DNA of 64,000 nt from Mesorhizobium sp. AR02 (GTDB taxonomy: Bacteria > Pseudomonadota > Alphaproteobacteria > Rhizobiales > Rhizobiaceae), in the NCBI RefSeq assembly GCF_024746835.1, contig NZ_CP080531.1, positions 3,926,001 to 3,990,000 on the forward strand, in the 5' to 3' direction. Positions 51,062 to 59,764 of this stretch are shown here, one piece after another. Below the pieces are notes generated by a model. The model saw only the letters and a program-made list of their open reading frames with translations, had not been told where the DNA came from and searched no databases. Every line of letters begins with the position of its first letter. Position 1 is the stretch's first letter. The position numbers and the translations under genes are program-made.

Positions 51062-52060
51062 TCACACCAGCTTCTGCACCACCGTGTAGGGACGATATTT
51101 CTGGTATTCCGCCTCCGGCACGTCGATGTCGAGCAGTTCGAGGTTGCGTGTCAGGTTCGCCAGTTTGGCGGTGCCGGTCAGCACGGTGGCGACCGCTGGC
51201 TCGTGCAGGGGAAACTGGAAGGCAGCGGCGGCAAGCGGGTAACCGCCTTCGCCGGCGATCCTCTCCATGGCGTCGACACGGTCGAGCATATCGCGGCTGG
51301 CGGGCTCGTAGTCGAAATGCGCGCCTTGCACTGGTCCGGTCGCCAATATGCCGGAGTTGAACACACCGCCGATGACCAGCGACGTCTGCTGCGCCCGGCA
51401 CAGCGGCAGCAGTTCGGCTTCCGCGCTGCGGTCGAGCAAGGAATAGCGGCTGGCGAGCAGGATGCAGTCGAGCGGCGCCCGGCGCATCACGTCGAGGCAG
51501 ATCTGGACTTCGTTGACGCCGAGCCCATAGGCGGAAATCGTGCCGGAGCGCTTCAGCTCCTCGAGTGCCTTGAGCCCGCCGTCCATCAGCTGGCGAAAGT
51601 GCAGCTTGGTCTTCTCGACGCCATGCGTGTGGACGCCGATGTCGTGCACATACAGGATATCGATCTTGTTCAGGCCAAGCCGCGCATAGCTGAAGTCGAC
51701 CGACCGCATGATGCCGTCATAGGAATAGTCGTAGTCGAGCGCGAAAGGCAGCGGATCGACATAGGAGTGATCGGGCACCTGGTCTTCAGGCACCGGACGG
51801 AAAAGACGTCCGACCTTGGTGGACAGCACGTAGGAATCGCGCGGCTTGTAGCGCAGGAAATCACCGAAGCGCCGCTCCGACAGGCCGAAACCATAGAAGG
51901 GCGCGGTGTCGAAATAGCGCAAGCCCGCCTCCCAGGCGCCTTGCAGCGTTTCCATCGCCGCCTCGCGCGAACAGGCGCGGTAGAGGCCGCCGATCGCAGC
52001 ACCACCGAAACTGATCTCGGTAATCTCCAGCGCCGTCTTGCCGATGCGGCGTTTTTCCAT
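51062..52060 (-). CDS. Aldo/keto reductase, D-threo-aldose (L-fucose/L-galactose) 1-dehydrogenase type
   Basis: 332 residues. AKR tetrad: Asp and Tyr in FDTAPFYGFGLSERRFG, Lys in LSTKVGRLF, His in ILYVHDIGVHTHG. The sequence GGAAIGGLYRACSREAAMETL and the overall pattern match the D-threo-aldose 1-dehydrogenase group, which oxidises L-fucose, L-galactose and D-arabinose at C1 to the lactone. GAGG precedes ATG 52060. It lies between a UxaA-type dehydratase and an RbsABC-type transporter, as expected for a non-phosphorylating aldose pathway. Specificity inferred. Confidence 0.83.
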   Translation of the reverse strand: MEKRRIGKTALEITEISFGGAAIGGLYRACSREAAMETLQGAWEAGLRYFDTAPFYGFGLSERRFGDFLRYKPRDSYVLSTKVGRLFRPVPEDQVPDHSYVDPLPFALDYDYSYDGIMRSVDFSYARLGLNKIDILYVHDIGVHTHGVEKTKLHFRQLMDGGLKALEELKRSGTISAYGLGVNEVQICLDVMRRAPLDCILLASRYSLLDRSAEAELLPLCRAQQTSLVIGGVFNSGILATGPVQGAHFDYEPASRDMLDRVDAMERIAGEGGYPLAAAAFQFPLHEPAVATVLTGTAKLANLTRNLELLDIDVPEAEYQKYRPYTVVQKLV

Positions 52061-52122
52061 GCAAAGCCTCCCCGCTGCCGGCCGTTGTCCGGCCCGGCAG
52101 TTCTACCACATATCCGTTGAAT

Positions 52123-53628
52123 TTAGAGCGTCGCGCCGAGATGCCAGGGCACGAACTCGTTGTCGCCGTAGCCAAAATCCTCGCTCTTGGTCTTGCGGCC
52201 AGAAGCCGTCTCGACGATCAGTTCGAAGATCTCGCGGCCCATGCCGGCGATGGTCTTTTCACCCGAGGCGATGACGCCGCAATTGACGTCCATGTCCTCT
52301 TCCATCTGATGATACATGGTCGAGTTGGTGGCGACCTTGATCGACGGTGTCGGCCGGCAGCCGAAGCAGGAACCGCGGCCGGTGGTGAAGACGATGACGT
52401 TGGCGCCGCCCGCGACCTGGCCGGTGGCCGAGACCGGGTCGTAACCGGGCGTGTCCATGAACACCAGTCCGTTGCCGGTGACCTTCTCGGCATAGCCGAA
52501 GACGCCGTTAAGCGGCGTCTGGCCGCCCTTGGCAACCGCGCCCAGCGACTTTTCCAGGATGGTGGTGAGACCGCCGCGCTTGTTGCCGGGCGAGGGGTTG
52601 TTGTCGATCGAAGCGCCATGCTTGGCGACATGATCTTCCCACCACTTCACATAGCCATCGAGCTTCTTGGCGATTTCGGGCGTCGCCGCGCGATAGGCGA
52701 GCAGATGTTCGGCGCCGTAGATTTCCGTGGTCTCGGAAAGGATGCCGATGCCGCCGACACCGGCCAGTATGTCGACAGCCGCACCCAGCGCCGGGTTGGC
52801 GGTGATACCCGACATGCCGTCGGAGCCGCCGCATTGCAGGCCGACGACGATCTCGCTGACCGGGATCGGCTCGCGCTTCAACTGGCCGACTTCCTCGGCG
52901 ATTTCGGCCAGCACGTCCATTGCCTTTTCCACCGATTTGCGCGACCCGCCGGCGTCCTGGATGTTGAAATGGCGTTTGCCGGCGGCGACGCCTTTCTGGC
53001 CGTAGAGGGTGAGCTGGTTGACCTCGCAGCCAAGGCCGACCATCAGCACGCCGCCGAAATTCGGGTGGCGGGCATAGCCGGCCAGCGTGCGGTGCAGCAC
53101 CATCATGCCGTCGCCAGTGCCGCTCATGCCGCAGCCCTGGCCGTGGACGATGGGTACGAAGCCGTCGATGCCGGGATACTTCGGCAGCAAGGTCCGGTTG
53201 GCGGTGTCGGCGATGGAATGGCAGACGGTGGCAGAGCAATTGACGCTGGCGATGATGCCGATGAAATTGCGCGTGCCGGCGCGGCCGTCGGCGCGGCGAT
53301 AGCCCATGAAGGTGCGGGCGCGGTCGGCCTCCGTCGCATGCTCGGCCTCGCTCGGCGGCACCACCGGCAGGCGGCCGGCCTCGAACACCAGATTGTGCGA
53401 ATGGACATGCTCGCCCGCCGCAATGTCCTGCGTGGCGCGGCCGATCGCCTGGGCGTATTTGACCACGGCTTCACCGGCGGCAATCGGCTTGATCGCCACC
53501 TTGTGACCGGGCTCGATGACGGCGGTGGCAAGCGCGCCGCCGGGCAGGGCGGTGCCGATCTCGATGCGGCCATTGGCAACGGCGACGTTGTCGGCGGGGG
53601 ACAGAAGAATGGTGTTGGAGACGTTCAC
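52123..53628 (-). CDS. UxaA-family (altronate/galactarate type) dehydratase
   Basis: 501 residues, GTG start at 53628. Full-length UxaA architecture: an N-terminal SAF-like domain (residues about 1-85, KPIAAGEAVVKYAQAIGRATQDI, GEHVHSHNL) followed by the large UxaA_C domain with FMGYRRADGRAGTRNFIGI, VHGQGCGMSGTG, GLQCGGSDGMSGITANPALG, RGSCFGCRPTPSIKVATNS. Fe2+-dependent elimination of water from a sugar acid to give a 2-keto-3-deoxy acid. Clustered with an aldose dehydrogenase and a zinc dehydrogenase, so the substrate may be L-fuconate, L-galactonate-derived altronate or similar. Divergent from a GntR regulator. Confidence 0.9.
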   Translation of the reverse strand: MNVSNTILLSPADNVAVANGRIEIGTALPGGALATAVIEPGHKVAIKPIAAGEAVVKYAQAIGRATQDIAAGEHVHSHNLVFEAGRLPVVPPSEAEHATEADRARTFMGYRRADGRAGTRNFIGIIASVNCSATVCHSIADTANRTLLPKYPGIDGFVPIVHGQGCGMSGTGDGMMVLHRTLAGYARHPNFGGVLMVGLGCEVNQLTLYGQKGVAAGKRHFNIQDAGGSRKSVEKAMDVLAEIAEEVGQLKREPIPVSEIVVGLQCGGSDGMSGITANPALGAAVDILAGVGGIGILSETTEIYGAEHLLAYRAATPEIAKKLDGYVKWWEDHVAKHGASIDNNPSPGNKRGGLTTILEKSLGAVAKGGQTPLNGVFGYAEKVTGNGLVFMDTPGYDPVSATGQVAGGANVIVFTTGRGSCFGCRPTPSIKVATNSTMYHQMEEDMDVNCGVIASGEKTIAGMGREIFELIVETASGRKTKSEDFGYGDNEFVPWHLGATL

Positions 53629-53702
53629 GGGCGGCTTCCTGGGTGATCCTGGGATGCGCGCGGATTGACACGCGCTTGATAAGAGTTAATGTCTTTTATC
53701 GT

Positions 53703-53733
53703 GAAAAAACAGTTTTGCGTCAATTGTTTTTTC
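53703..53733. promoter_or_regulatory. Inverted repeat upstream of UxaA-family gene
   Basis: GAAAAAACA (53703-53711) and TGTTTTTTC (53725-53733) are perfect inverted arms around 13 bases, in the 256-base divergent gap between the dehydratase and the GntR gene. GATAAGA/TCTTTTATC-like sequence just before it (53677-53700) adds a second imperfect palindrome. Possible operator for the divergent GntR protein. Confidence 0.45.
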
Positions 53734-53884
53734 GCAGGCGTTCCGCGTGCCCCTGGGTAAGTGGTGGCGCTGCAAACAACGGACCGGACCCCGGCGAAAG
53801 CGATTCCTGCTTTTCAGGGTCATGGGAACGTCATATTGCGCTTCAAGCCGGCCGCCGCAAGCGCTGGCGTGAATGGGGCAGGGG

Positions 53885-54787
53885 ATGTCGAAGAGCAACA
53901 ACGTCTACAAGGACGCCTACAACAGGTGCCTCAGGCTGCTCGACGAAACGCGCAGCCTGCCGTCGGAACCGGAACTGGGCACGCTGCTCGGCGTCAGCCG
54001 CACCACCGTGCGCAGCATCCTGGCGCGCATGGAAGAAACCGGCCTGATCGCCTGGAACAAGCGCGCCAAGACGGTGCTGCGCGACCCGCGTCCCGAAGAT
54101 TTCTTCCCCGAGGAAGAGACCGACACGCTGGCCGAGATCATCGAGCGGTCGTTCATGCGCAGGCTGCTCGCCGGCGGCGCCGAGGCCGGCATGCAGATCA
54201 ACGAGCTCGAACTGGCGCGCGAGATCGGCGTCGGCACCACCAGCGTGCGCGAGTTCCTCATCCGCTTCTCGCGCTTCGGCCTGATCGAGAAGCGCCGCAA
54301 CAGCCATTGGGTGCTGAAGGGCTTTACAAGGGCCTTCGCGCTCGAACTGACCGAAATCCGCGAGATGTTCGAGTTGCGCTCGGCTGCTGCCTTCGCCGCC
54401 TTGCCGCAGGACAGCCCGGTCTGGGCCGATCTCGACCGCCTGGAGAGCGAACATCGCCTGTTGGCCAGCGAGATCGCCACGCGCTTCAACGAGTTTTCGG
54501 AGCTGGACGAGCGCTTCCACCGGCTCATCCACCGTGCGTCGCGCAACCGTTTCATCGTCGATTTCTACGACGTCATAGCCATGATCTTCCATTATCACTA
54601 CCAGTGGAACAAGGCGCAGGAGCGCGAGCGCAACGAAGTCGCGGTCGGCGAGCATCTCGCCTATATCGAGGCGCTCAAATCGCGCGACCTCGGCAAGGTC
54701 GATGCCGCTTGCCGAAAGCACCTGAAGTCGGCGCGCCAGACATTGCTGACCTCGATCCCGGAAAGCCGACCTTCACAAAAGTTCTGA
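53885..54787 (+). CDS. GntR family regulator with two winged-helix domains and FCD domain
   Basis: 300 residues. Two successive GntR-type winged helices are seen: residues about 8-66 (LPSEPELGTLLGVSRTTVRS, ARMEETGLIAWNKR) and about 82-147 (MQINELELAREIGVGTTSVR, RFGLIEKRRNSHWVLKG). An FCD ligand domain follows (residues 150-290, DERFHRLIHRASRNRFIVDFY, HLAYIEALKSRD). Most FadR-type regulators have one winged helix and about 240 residues. Start at 53885 after GGGGCAGGGG; an in-frame ATG at 53873 is possible. Divergent from the UxaA-family gene, so likely the regulator of that sugar operon. Confidence 0.88.
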   Translation: MSKSNNVYKDAYNRCLRLLDETRSLPSEPELGTLLGVSRTTVRSILARMEETGLIAWNKRAKTVLRDPRPEDFFPEEETDTLAEIIERSFMRRLLAGGAEAGMQINELELAREIGVGTTSVREFLIRFSRFGLIEKRRNSHWVLKGFTRAFALELTEIREMFELRSAAAFAALPQDSPVWADLDRLESEHRLLASEIATRFNEFSELDERFHRLIHRASRNRFIVDFYDVIAMIFHYHYQWNKAQERERNEVAVGEHLAYIEALKSRDLGKVDAACRKHLKSARQTLLTSIPESRPSQKF

Positions 54788-54926
54788 TCGCGCCGCGTTG
54801 CCGCAGCATCGAATTGGCGATTTTCCAGTCGCCGGTCGCGTGATAGGTATCCTTCCAGGAATTGCTCGAAGAGGCAGATGGTTTGAACAGGCAAGTCATT
54901 TGAGCAAGAAGGGGAGACGCTGGAGC

Positions 54927-55283
54927 ATGCCGGTCGCGTTTGTCGCGGCCTATCTGCTGCTGCTCCAGTCGACGCTCGGGGCGTTCGCCTTCGGCACCGG
55001 CCCGAATGCTGCGCAGATCGACGCTTTCGGCAACGTCATCTGTACCCGCGATGGCGCCACCCAGCTTCCCGGCGGTGACCAGCACCCGTCGCATCTGCCG
55101 GCCTGCTGTACGCTTGGCTGCGGCATGTTTTCGTCGGCCTTTGCGCCGCCGCCCGATGCTGGGCTGGCCCTGGCCAGCCTTTCCTTTGAAACGGCCGCCT
55201 TCGTCTTTCCGGCGAGCACTCATCTCGACTTCGCGCGCGAACGCTCGCCGTCGAACCCGCGCGCACCGCCGCTGGTGGCCTGA
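54927..55283 (+). CDS. DUF2946-like small exported protein of copper module
   Basis: 118 residues from the ATG at 54927; an in-frame TTG at 54900 would add SKKGRRW, a good basic n-region for the following hydrophobic signal (MPVAFVAAYLLLLQSTLGAFA), and may be the real start. The mature part contains HPSHLPACCTLGCGMF, a His/Cys cluster suited to metal binding and typical for DUF2946. It precedes PCuAC, YcnI and CopC-CopD genes on the same strand, so a role in periplasmic copper handling is likely. No proven function. Confidence 0.72.
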   Translation: MPVAFVAAYLLLLQSTLGAFAFGTGPNAAQIDAFGNVICTRDGATQLPGGDQHPSHLPACCTLGCGMFSSAFAPPPDAGLALASLSFETAAFVFPASTHLDFARERSPSNPRAPPLVA

Positions 55284-55381
55284 GCCAGTTTGCCTGGCGG
55301 AACCTTTCGCAGGCACACCCATCCAACGACCGAAATAGCTCGCGACCGGCAACGGCGCGATCATCACTTCATGGAGCAACC

Positions 55382-55921
55382 ATGTCCCATTTTTCCCCTA
55401 TAGCGGCGGGCACTCTGTTCAGCCGTATTCTGTCCCGCTTCCAGGAGCATCTCGGCCCTGTCGCGCTGGCTCTGGCGATCATGTTCGTCGGCGCCCAGTC
55501 CGTTCTGGCACATGAGTTTAAGGTCGGCGATCTCGAAATCGGACATCCCTGGTCGCGCGCCACGCCGGCCGGCGCCAAAGTGGCCGGCGGCTACTTCACC
55601 ATCACCAACAATGGCAGTACGCCGGACCGGCTCGTTTCGATTTCCTCCGACATCTCGGACAAGGCCGAATTGCATGAGATGGGCGTCAAGGACGGCGTCA
55701 TGACCATGCGACCCGTTGTCGGCGGCCTGGAAATTCCGGCCGGTGGCAAGGTCGTTTTGGGTCCCGGCGGCTATCACGTGATGTTCATGGATTTGAAGCA
55801 GCCACCCAAGCAAGGCGAGATGTTCGCCGCCACGCTGACCTTCGAAAAGGCCGGGACGGTGACGGTCGAATTCGCCGTGCAAGCCATGGGCAGCGCGGCG
55901 CCTCAAGAAGACAACGATTGA
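55382..55921 (+). CDS. Periplasmic copper chaperone PCuAC
   Basis: 179 residues. Signal peptide/anchor up to about residue 43 (AIMFVGAQSVLAHEF), then the PCuAC (DUF461) domain: HPWSRATPAGAKVAGGYFTI, LHEMGVKDGVMTMRPV and GGYHVMFMDLKQP. The Met/His residues of the Cu(I) site (HEM, MTM, HVMFM) are intact. PCuAC delivers Cu(I) to the CuA or CuB centre of cytochrome c oxidase. GGAG precedes the start. Followed by ycnI-like and CopC-CopD genes, a common copper uptake/delivery set. Confidence 0.9.
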   Translation: MSHFSPIAAGTLFSRILSRFQEHLGPVALALAIMFVGAQSVLAHEFKVGDLEIGHPWSRATPAGAKVAGGYFTITNNGSTPDRLVSISSDISDKAELHEMGVKDGVMTMRPVVGGLEIPAGGKVVLGPGGYHVMFMDLKQPPKQGEMFAATLTFEKAGTVTVEFAVQAMGSAAPQEDND

Positions 55922-55960
55922 ACCGGCCATCGTATCAATCAGGATTCTAGAGGGACCATC

Positions 55961-56479
55961 ATGAACAAGTATCTTTTGGCAGCCGGCGCGATCCTCGCGC
56001 TGGGGACAAGCGCCGCCTTCGCGCACATCACGCTCGAGACCCAGGAAGCGGCGGTCGGCTCGACCTACAAGGCAGTGCTGCGCGTGCCACATGGCTGCGA
56101 CGGCAAGGCGACGACGGCCGTGCGCGCGCAGATTCCGGAAGGGGTGATCGCGGTGAAGCCGATACCGAAGCCGGGCTGGACGCTGCAGACCAAGAAGGGC
56201 AAATATGAAAAATCCTATCAGCTCTATGGTCAGGCGGTGACCGACGGCGTCAAGGAAGTCGACTGGAGCGGCGGCAATTTGCCGGATGAATTCTACGACG
56301 AGTTCGTCTTCCGCGCGACGCTGACGGCGGATCTGCCCGCCGGCCAGAAGCTCTATTTCCCGGTGGTGCAGGAATGCGACGGCGCTGCCGACCGCTGGAT
56401 CGAGATCCCGGCGGCAGGGCAGGATGAAGACGCGCTGGAGAATCCGGCGCCCGGCATCAAGCTCTTGCCGAAGAAATAG
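55961..56479 (+). CDS. YcnI family (DUF1775) copper-binding protein
   Basis: 172 residues. Signal peptide ends TSAAFA so that the mature protein begins with His (HITLETQEA), the first residue of the mono-histidine copper brace described in YcnI. Further blocks: VPHGCDGKATTAVRAQIPEGV and VQECDGAADRWIEIPA. Starts 39 bases after PCuAC. Exported copper chaperone working with CopC/CopD-type proteins. It lacks the C-terminal membrane anchor seen in Gram-positive YcnI. Confidence 0.9.
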   Translation: MNKYLLAAGAILALGTSAAFAHITLETQEAAVGSTYKAVLRVPHGCDGKATTAVRAQIPEGVIAVKPIPKPGWTLQTKKGKYEKSYQLYGQAVTDGVKEVDWSGGNLPDEFYDEFVFRATLTADLPAGQKLYFPVVQECDGAADRWIEIPAAGQDEDALENPAPGIKLLPKK

Positions 56480-56490
56480 TTTTTCTCCCT

Positions 56491-56517
56491 GGCGCGCTCT
56501 GCTTGCCAGAGCGCGCC
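56491..56517. other. Hairpin after ycnI-like gene
   Basis: GGCGCGCTCTG (56491-56501) and CAGAGCGCGCC (56507-56517) form a perfect 11-bp stem with a 5-base loop between the YcnI and CopC-CopD genes. No T-run after it on the coding strand, so probably not a strong terminator. Confidence 0.6.
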
Positions 56518-56533
56518 GCATCCCGTGGCATGC

Positions 56534-58168
56534 ATGACCGCAATACCTTCCCGAATGGTCGATACCACCAGCAAGCTCGCCGGCCGCATTGCCGGCGGGC
56601 TGCTGGCCCTGCTCATGGCGCTTGTCGTCATGGCATCGACAGATCAGGCCTTTGCCCATGCCGCGCTGATCAAGACCGACCCGTCCGACGGTGCCGTGCT
56701 GGCGCAGGCTCCGGCGCAGTTCTCGCTGACCTTCAGCGAGCCGGTCTCGCCGCTGGTGCTGACACTGGTGAAGCCCGATGGCACGCCTGTTGCGCTGACA
56801 TCCTTCCGCCTCATCGACCAGACGGTCGAGATCGACAATCCGCAGGCGCTCAAATCCGGCACGCATGTGCTGAGCTGGCGCGTCATTTCCGCCGACGGCC
56901 ATCCGGTCGGCGGCTCGCTGCTGTTTTCCATCGGCGCGCCAAGCGAACCGCCCGCCGTGTCCGAAGCCGTCGACTGGCCGCTGCGGTCGGCGATCTGGAT
57001 CGGCAAGGTCTTTCTCTACATCGGCCTCTTCTTCGGGGTCGGTGGCGCCTTTGCGCTTGCCTGGCTGGGCGGCGACGGACGAGCAAGTCAACGCTTTGTC
57101 ACGGCGGTGATGCTGTGCGGGCTGCTGGCGGCACCCTTGTCGCTCGGCTTTCAGGGTCTCGACGCGCTTGGGGCGCCGCTCTCCCATCTCGCGCAGCCGG
57201 TGATCTGGCGGACCGGGCTCGGCACCAGCTTCGGCTGGACGGTGCTGGTCGCCCTGATCGCGCTGGGGCTCGGTCTGCTGTCGCTGGCCGGACCGCGTGT
57301 ACTCGCCAGGCCGTTTGCGCTTGCCGGCCTTGCCGGCGTCGGCGTTGCGCTTGCCGCCAGCGGCCACGCCAGTGCGGCCGAACCGCAATGGCTGACGCGG
57401 CCGATGGTGTTCGTGCATGGCATAGGCATCGCCTTCTGGGCCGGCGCACTGGTGCCGCTCGGTCTCGCGCTGAAGCGCCAAACAACTGATGCCGTCGCTT
57501 TCCTGCGCCGCTTCTCCTCGGCGATCCTGCCTGTCGTGGCGGTGCTTGCCGCGGCCGGCATCGTGCTGGCCGTCATCCAGGTGCAGACGCCCCCGGCGCT
57601 GGTCGGCACCGCCTATGGCCGGCTGCTGCTGGTCAAGCTCGCGCTGCTGGTCTTCCTGTTCACGCTGGCCGCCGTCAATCGCTGGAAACTCACCGCCGCG
57701 GCCGAGGCGGGAGCGACGGAGGTGCAGCGCAGGCTCACCCGCTCGATCGGCGTCGAAATGCTGATCGTGCTGGCGATCTTCGGCGTTGCCGCGGGCTGGC
57801 GCTTCACGCCGCCGCCGCGGGCGCTGGCGATCGCGGCGGCGCAGCCGGTTTCGGTCCATATCCACGCGCTGCAGGCGATGGCCGATCTCAGCATCACCCC
57901 CGGCCATGCCGGGCCGGTCGCCGCCTCGATGATCATCATGACAGGTGACTTCGGCCCGCTCGACGCCAAGGAAGTGACGCTGGTGCTGTCGAAGCCCGAT
58001 TCCGGCATCGAGCCGCTGAAGCGTGCGGCGACCAAACCCGGCGACGGCAGCTGGCGTGTCGACAACCTCGTCATTCCGGTTCCCGGCCGCTGGACGGTGC
58101 GCATCGACATCCTCGTCTCGGATTTCGAGATGGTGAAGATCGAGGCGCCTGTCGACATCAGGCCGTAA
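56534..58168 (+). CDS. CopC-CopD fusion copper transport protein
   Basis: 544 residues from ATG 56534 (GTG 56525 and ATG 56555 are alternatives). After a signal ending DQAFA comes the CopC domain starting with His (HAALIKTDPSDGAV), whose Cu(II) site continues in ISADGHPVGG. A CopD membrane domain of about eight helices follows (residues about 145-440) with His residues in PMVFVHGIGIAFWAG, and then a soluble C-terminal region (about 450-544) similar to domains at the end of YcnJ-like proteins. Imports copper across the inner membrane. Last gene of the copper module. Confidence 0.9.
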   Translation: MTAIPSRMVDTTSKLAGRIAGGLLALLMALVVMASTDQAFAHAALIKTDPSDGAVLAQAPAQFSLTFSEPVSPLVLTLVKPDGTPVALTSFRLIDQTVEIDNPQALKSGTHVLSWRVISADGHPVGGSLLFSIGAPSEPPAVSEAVDWPLRSAIWIGKVFLYIGLFFGVGGAFALAWLGGDGRASQRFVTAVMLCGLLAAPLSLGFQGLDALGAPLSHLAQPVIWRTGLGTSFGWTVLVALIALGLGLLSLAGPRVLARPFALAGLAGVGVALAASGHASAAEPQWLTRPMVFVHGIGIAFWAGALVPLGLALKRQTTDAVAFLRRFSSAILPVVAVLAAAGIVLAVIQVQTPPALVGTAYGRLLLVKLALLVFLFTLAAVNRWKLTAAAEAGATEVQRRLTRSIGVEMLIVLAIFGVAAGWRFTPPPRALAIAAAQPVSVHIHALQAMADLSITPGHAGPVAASMIIMTGDFGPLDAKEVTLVLSKPDSGIEPLKRAATKPGDGSWRVDNLVIPVPGRWTVRIDILVSDFEMVKIEAPVDIRP

Positions 58169-58336
58169 CCGACAAATGTGGTATCGTTGTCGAACGGTCT
58201 GCATCGTGCAACTGCAGCACAATTCGGCGAGGCGGTTGACGCGGCTCGAAAGGCTCGTCAATCATCTCGGGAAGAATGGGCATCCCCGCCAAATCGCGGG
58301 CTCCAACCAACAAGATCCGAAAGCAGGGAAGAAACG

Positions 58337-59764
58337 ATGGAAAAAGCCGAAATCGGCCTGATCGGCCTTGGCACAATGGGCTCCAACCTGGCGCTCAACA
58401 TCGCCGAACACGGGCACCGCATTGCCGTCTTCAACCGCACCCGGGCACGCACCGACGCCTTTGTCGAGAATGCCGGCGCGCTGAAGGATATGGTTGTTCC
58501 CTGCTACAGCCTGGAAGAACTTGCAGCCGCGATCCGGCCGCCGCGTCCGATCATCATCATGGTGCTGGCCGGCAAGCCGGTCGACGAACAGATCGAAGCC
58601 TTGCGCGGCGTGCTGTCGGCCAACGACATCGTCATCGATGCCGGCAATGCCAATTTCCGCGATACGATGCGGCGCTTCTCCGAACTGTCCGGCTCGGGCC
58701 TGACCTTTATCGGCATGGGCGTGTCCGGCGGCGAGGAGGGCGCACGCCACGGCCCGTCGATCATGGTCGGCGGCACGGAAGATAGCTGGAAGCGGGTCGA
58801 AAAGGTTCTGACCGCCATCTCCGCCAAGTTCAAGGACGAGCCCTGTGCCGCCTGGCTCGGCACCGATGGCGCTGGCCACTTCGTCAAGACCATCCACAAC
58901 GGCATCGAATATGCCGATATGCAGATGATCGCCGAAATCTACGGTATCCTGCGCGATGGGTTGGGCATGGGGCCGAAAGAGATCGGCACGGTCTTTGAAA
59001 ACTGGAACAAGGGCCGGCTCAATTCCTACCTGATCGAGATCACCGCCAAGGTGCTTGCCGCCGACGATCCGAAGACCGGCAAGCCGGTGGTCGACATCAT
59101 CCTCGACCGCGCTGGCCAGAAGGGCACCGGCAAGTGGTCTGTCATCGAGGCGCAGCAGCTCGGCATTCCGGCGACCGCGATCGAGGCTGCGGTGGCGGCG
59201 CGCGTGCTGTCGTCTATCAAGGACGAGCGGCAGGCGGCGGAAAAGGCCTATGGCAATATCGGCGTGACGAAGATTTCCGGCGACAAGGATGCGCTGCTGA
59301 AAGACCTCGAACTGGCGCTGTTAGCCGGCAAGATCGCTGCTTACGCGCAGGGCTTCGCGGTGATGAGCGGCGCCTCGAAGGAGTTCAACTGGAACCTGCC
59401 GATGCCGACCATCGCCAGGATCTGGCGGGCGGGCTGCATCATCCGCTCGCAGATGCTGGATACGATGGCCGAGGCCTTCAGCAGTGGCGGCGCTTCGACC
59501 AACCTTTTGATGGCACCGGCTTTCATCAGCTTGATGCAGGAGGCGCATCCGTCGCTGCGGCGTATCGTGGCCAAGGCTTCCGAGGCCGGTGCGCCGGTGC
59601 CGGCGCTGTCTTCCGCGCTTGCCTATTTCGACAGCTACCGCCAGGGCCGCGGCACGTCGAACCTGATCCAGGCGCAGCGCGACTTCTTCGGTGCGCATGG
59701 CTTCGAACGCATCGGCGAGCAGGGCGCATTCCACGGCCCGTGGGGCAGCGGCGCTGCCGGCTAG
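58337..59764 (+). CDS. gnd: 6-phosphogluconate dehydrogenase, decarboxylating
   Basis: 475 residues, the usual length of the long GndA-type enzyme. NADP-binding GLGTMGSNLALNIAEHG at the N-terminus, substrate block GVSGGEEGARHGPSIMVGG, catalytic Lys and Asn in FVKTIHNGIEY and the C-terminal QRDFFGAHGFER with FHGPWG. Converts 6-phosphogluconate to ribulose 5-phosphate with NADP+ and CO2 release. GGGAAGA precedes ATG 58337. It overlaps the end of the convergent lacI-type gene by 4 bases, so the two share termination. Confidence 0.96.
   Translation: MEKAEIGLIGLGTMGSNLALNIAEHGHRIAVFNRTRARTDAFVENAGALKDMVVPCYSLEELAAAIRPPRPIIIMVLAGKPVDEQIEALRGVLSANDIVIDAGNANFRDTMRRFSELSGSGLTFIGMGVSGGEEGARHGPSIMVGGTEDSWKRVEKVLTAISAKFKDEPCAAWLGTDGAGHFVKTIHNGIEYADMQMIAEIYGILRDGLGMGPKEIGTVFENWNKGRLNSYLIEITAKVLAADDPKTGKPVVDIILDRAGQKGTGKWSVIEAQQLGIPATAIEAAVAARVLSSIKDERQAAEKAYGNIGVTKISGDKDALLKDLELALLAGKIAAYAQGFAVMSGASKEFNWNLPMPTIARIWRAGCIIRSQMLDTMAEAFSSGGASTNLLMAPAFISLMQEAHPSLRRIVAKASEAGAPVPALSSALAYFDSYRQGRGTSNLIQAQRDFFGAHGFERIGEQGAFHGPWGSGAAG

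Noticed and set aside
55364..58261. A 965-codon open frame on the minus strand opposite the copper genes
   Set aside because: Its translation is Arg/His/Gly-rich low-complexity sequence typical of antisense frames in high-GC DNA, and four well-supported copper genes lie on the plus strand.
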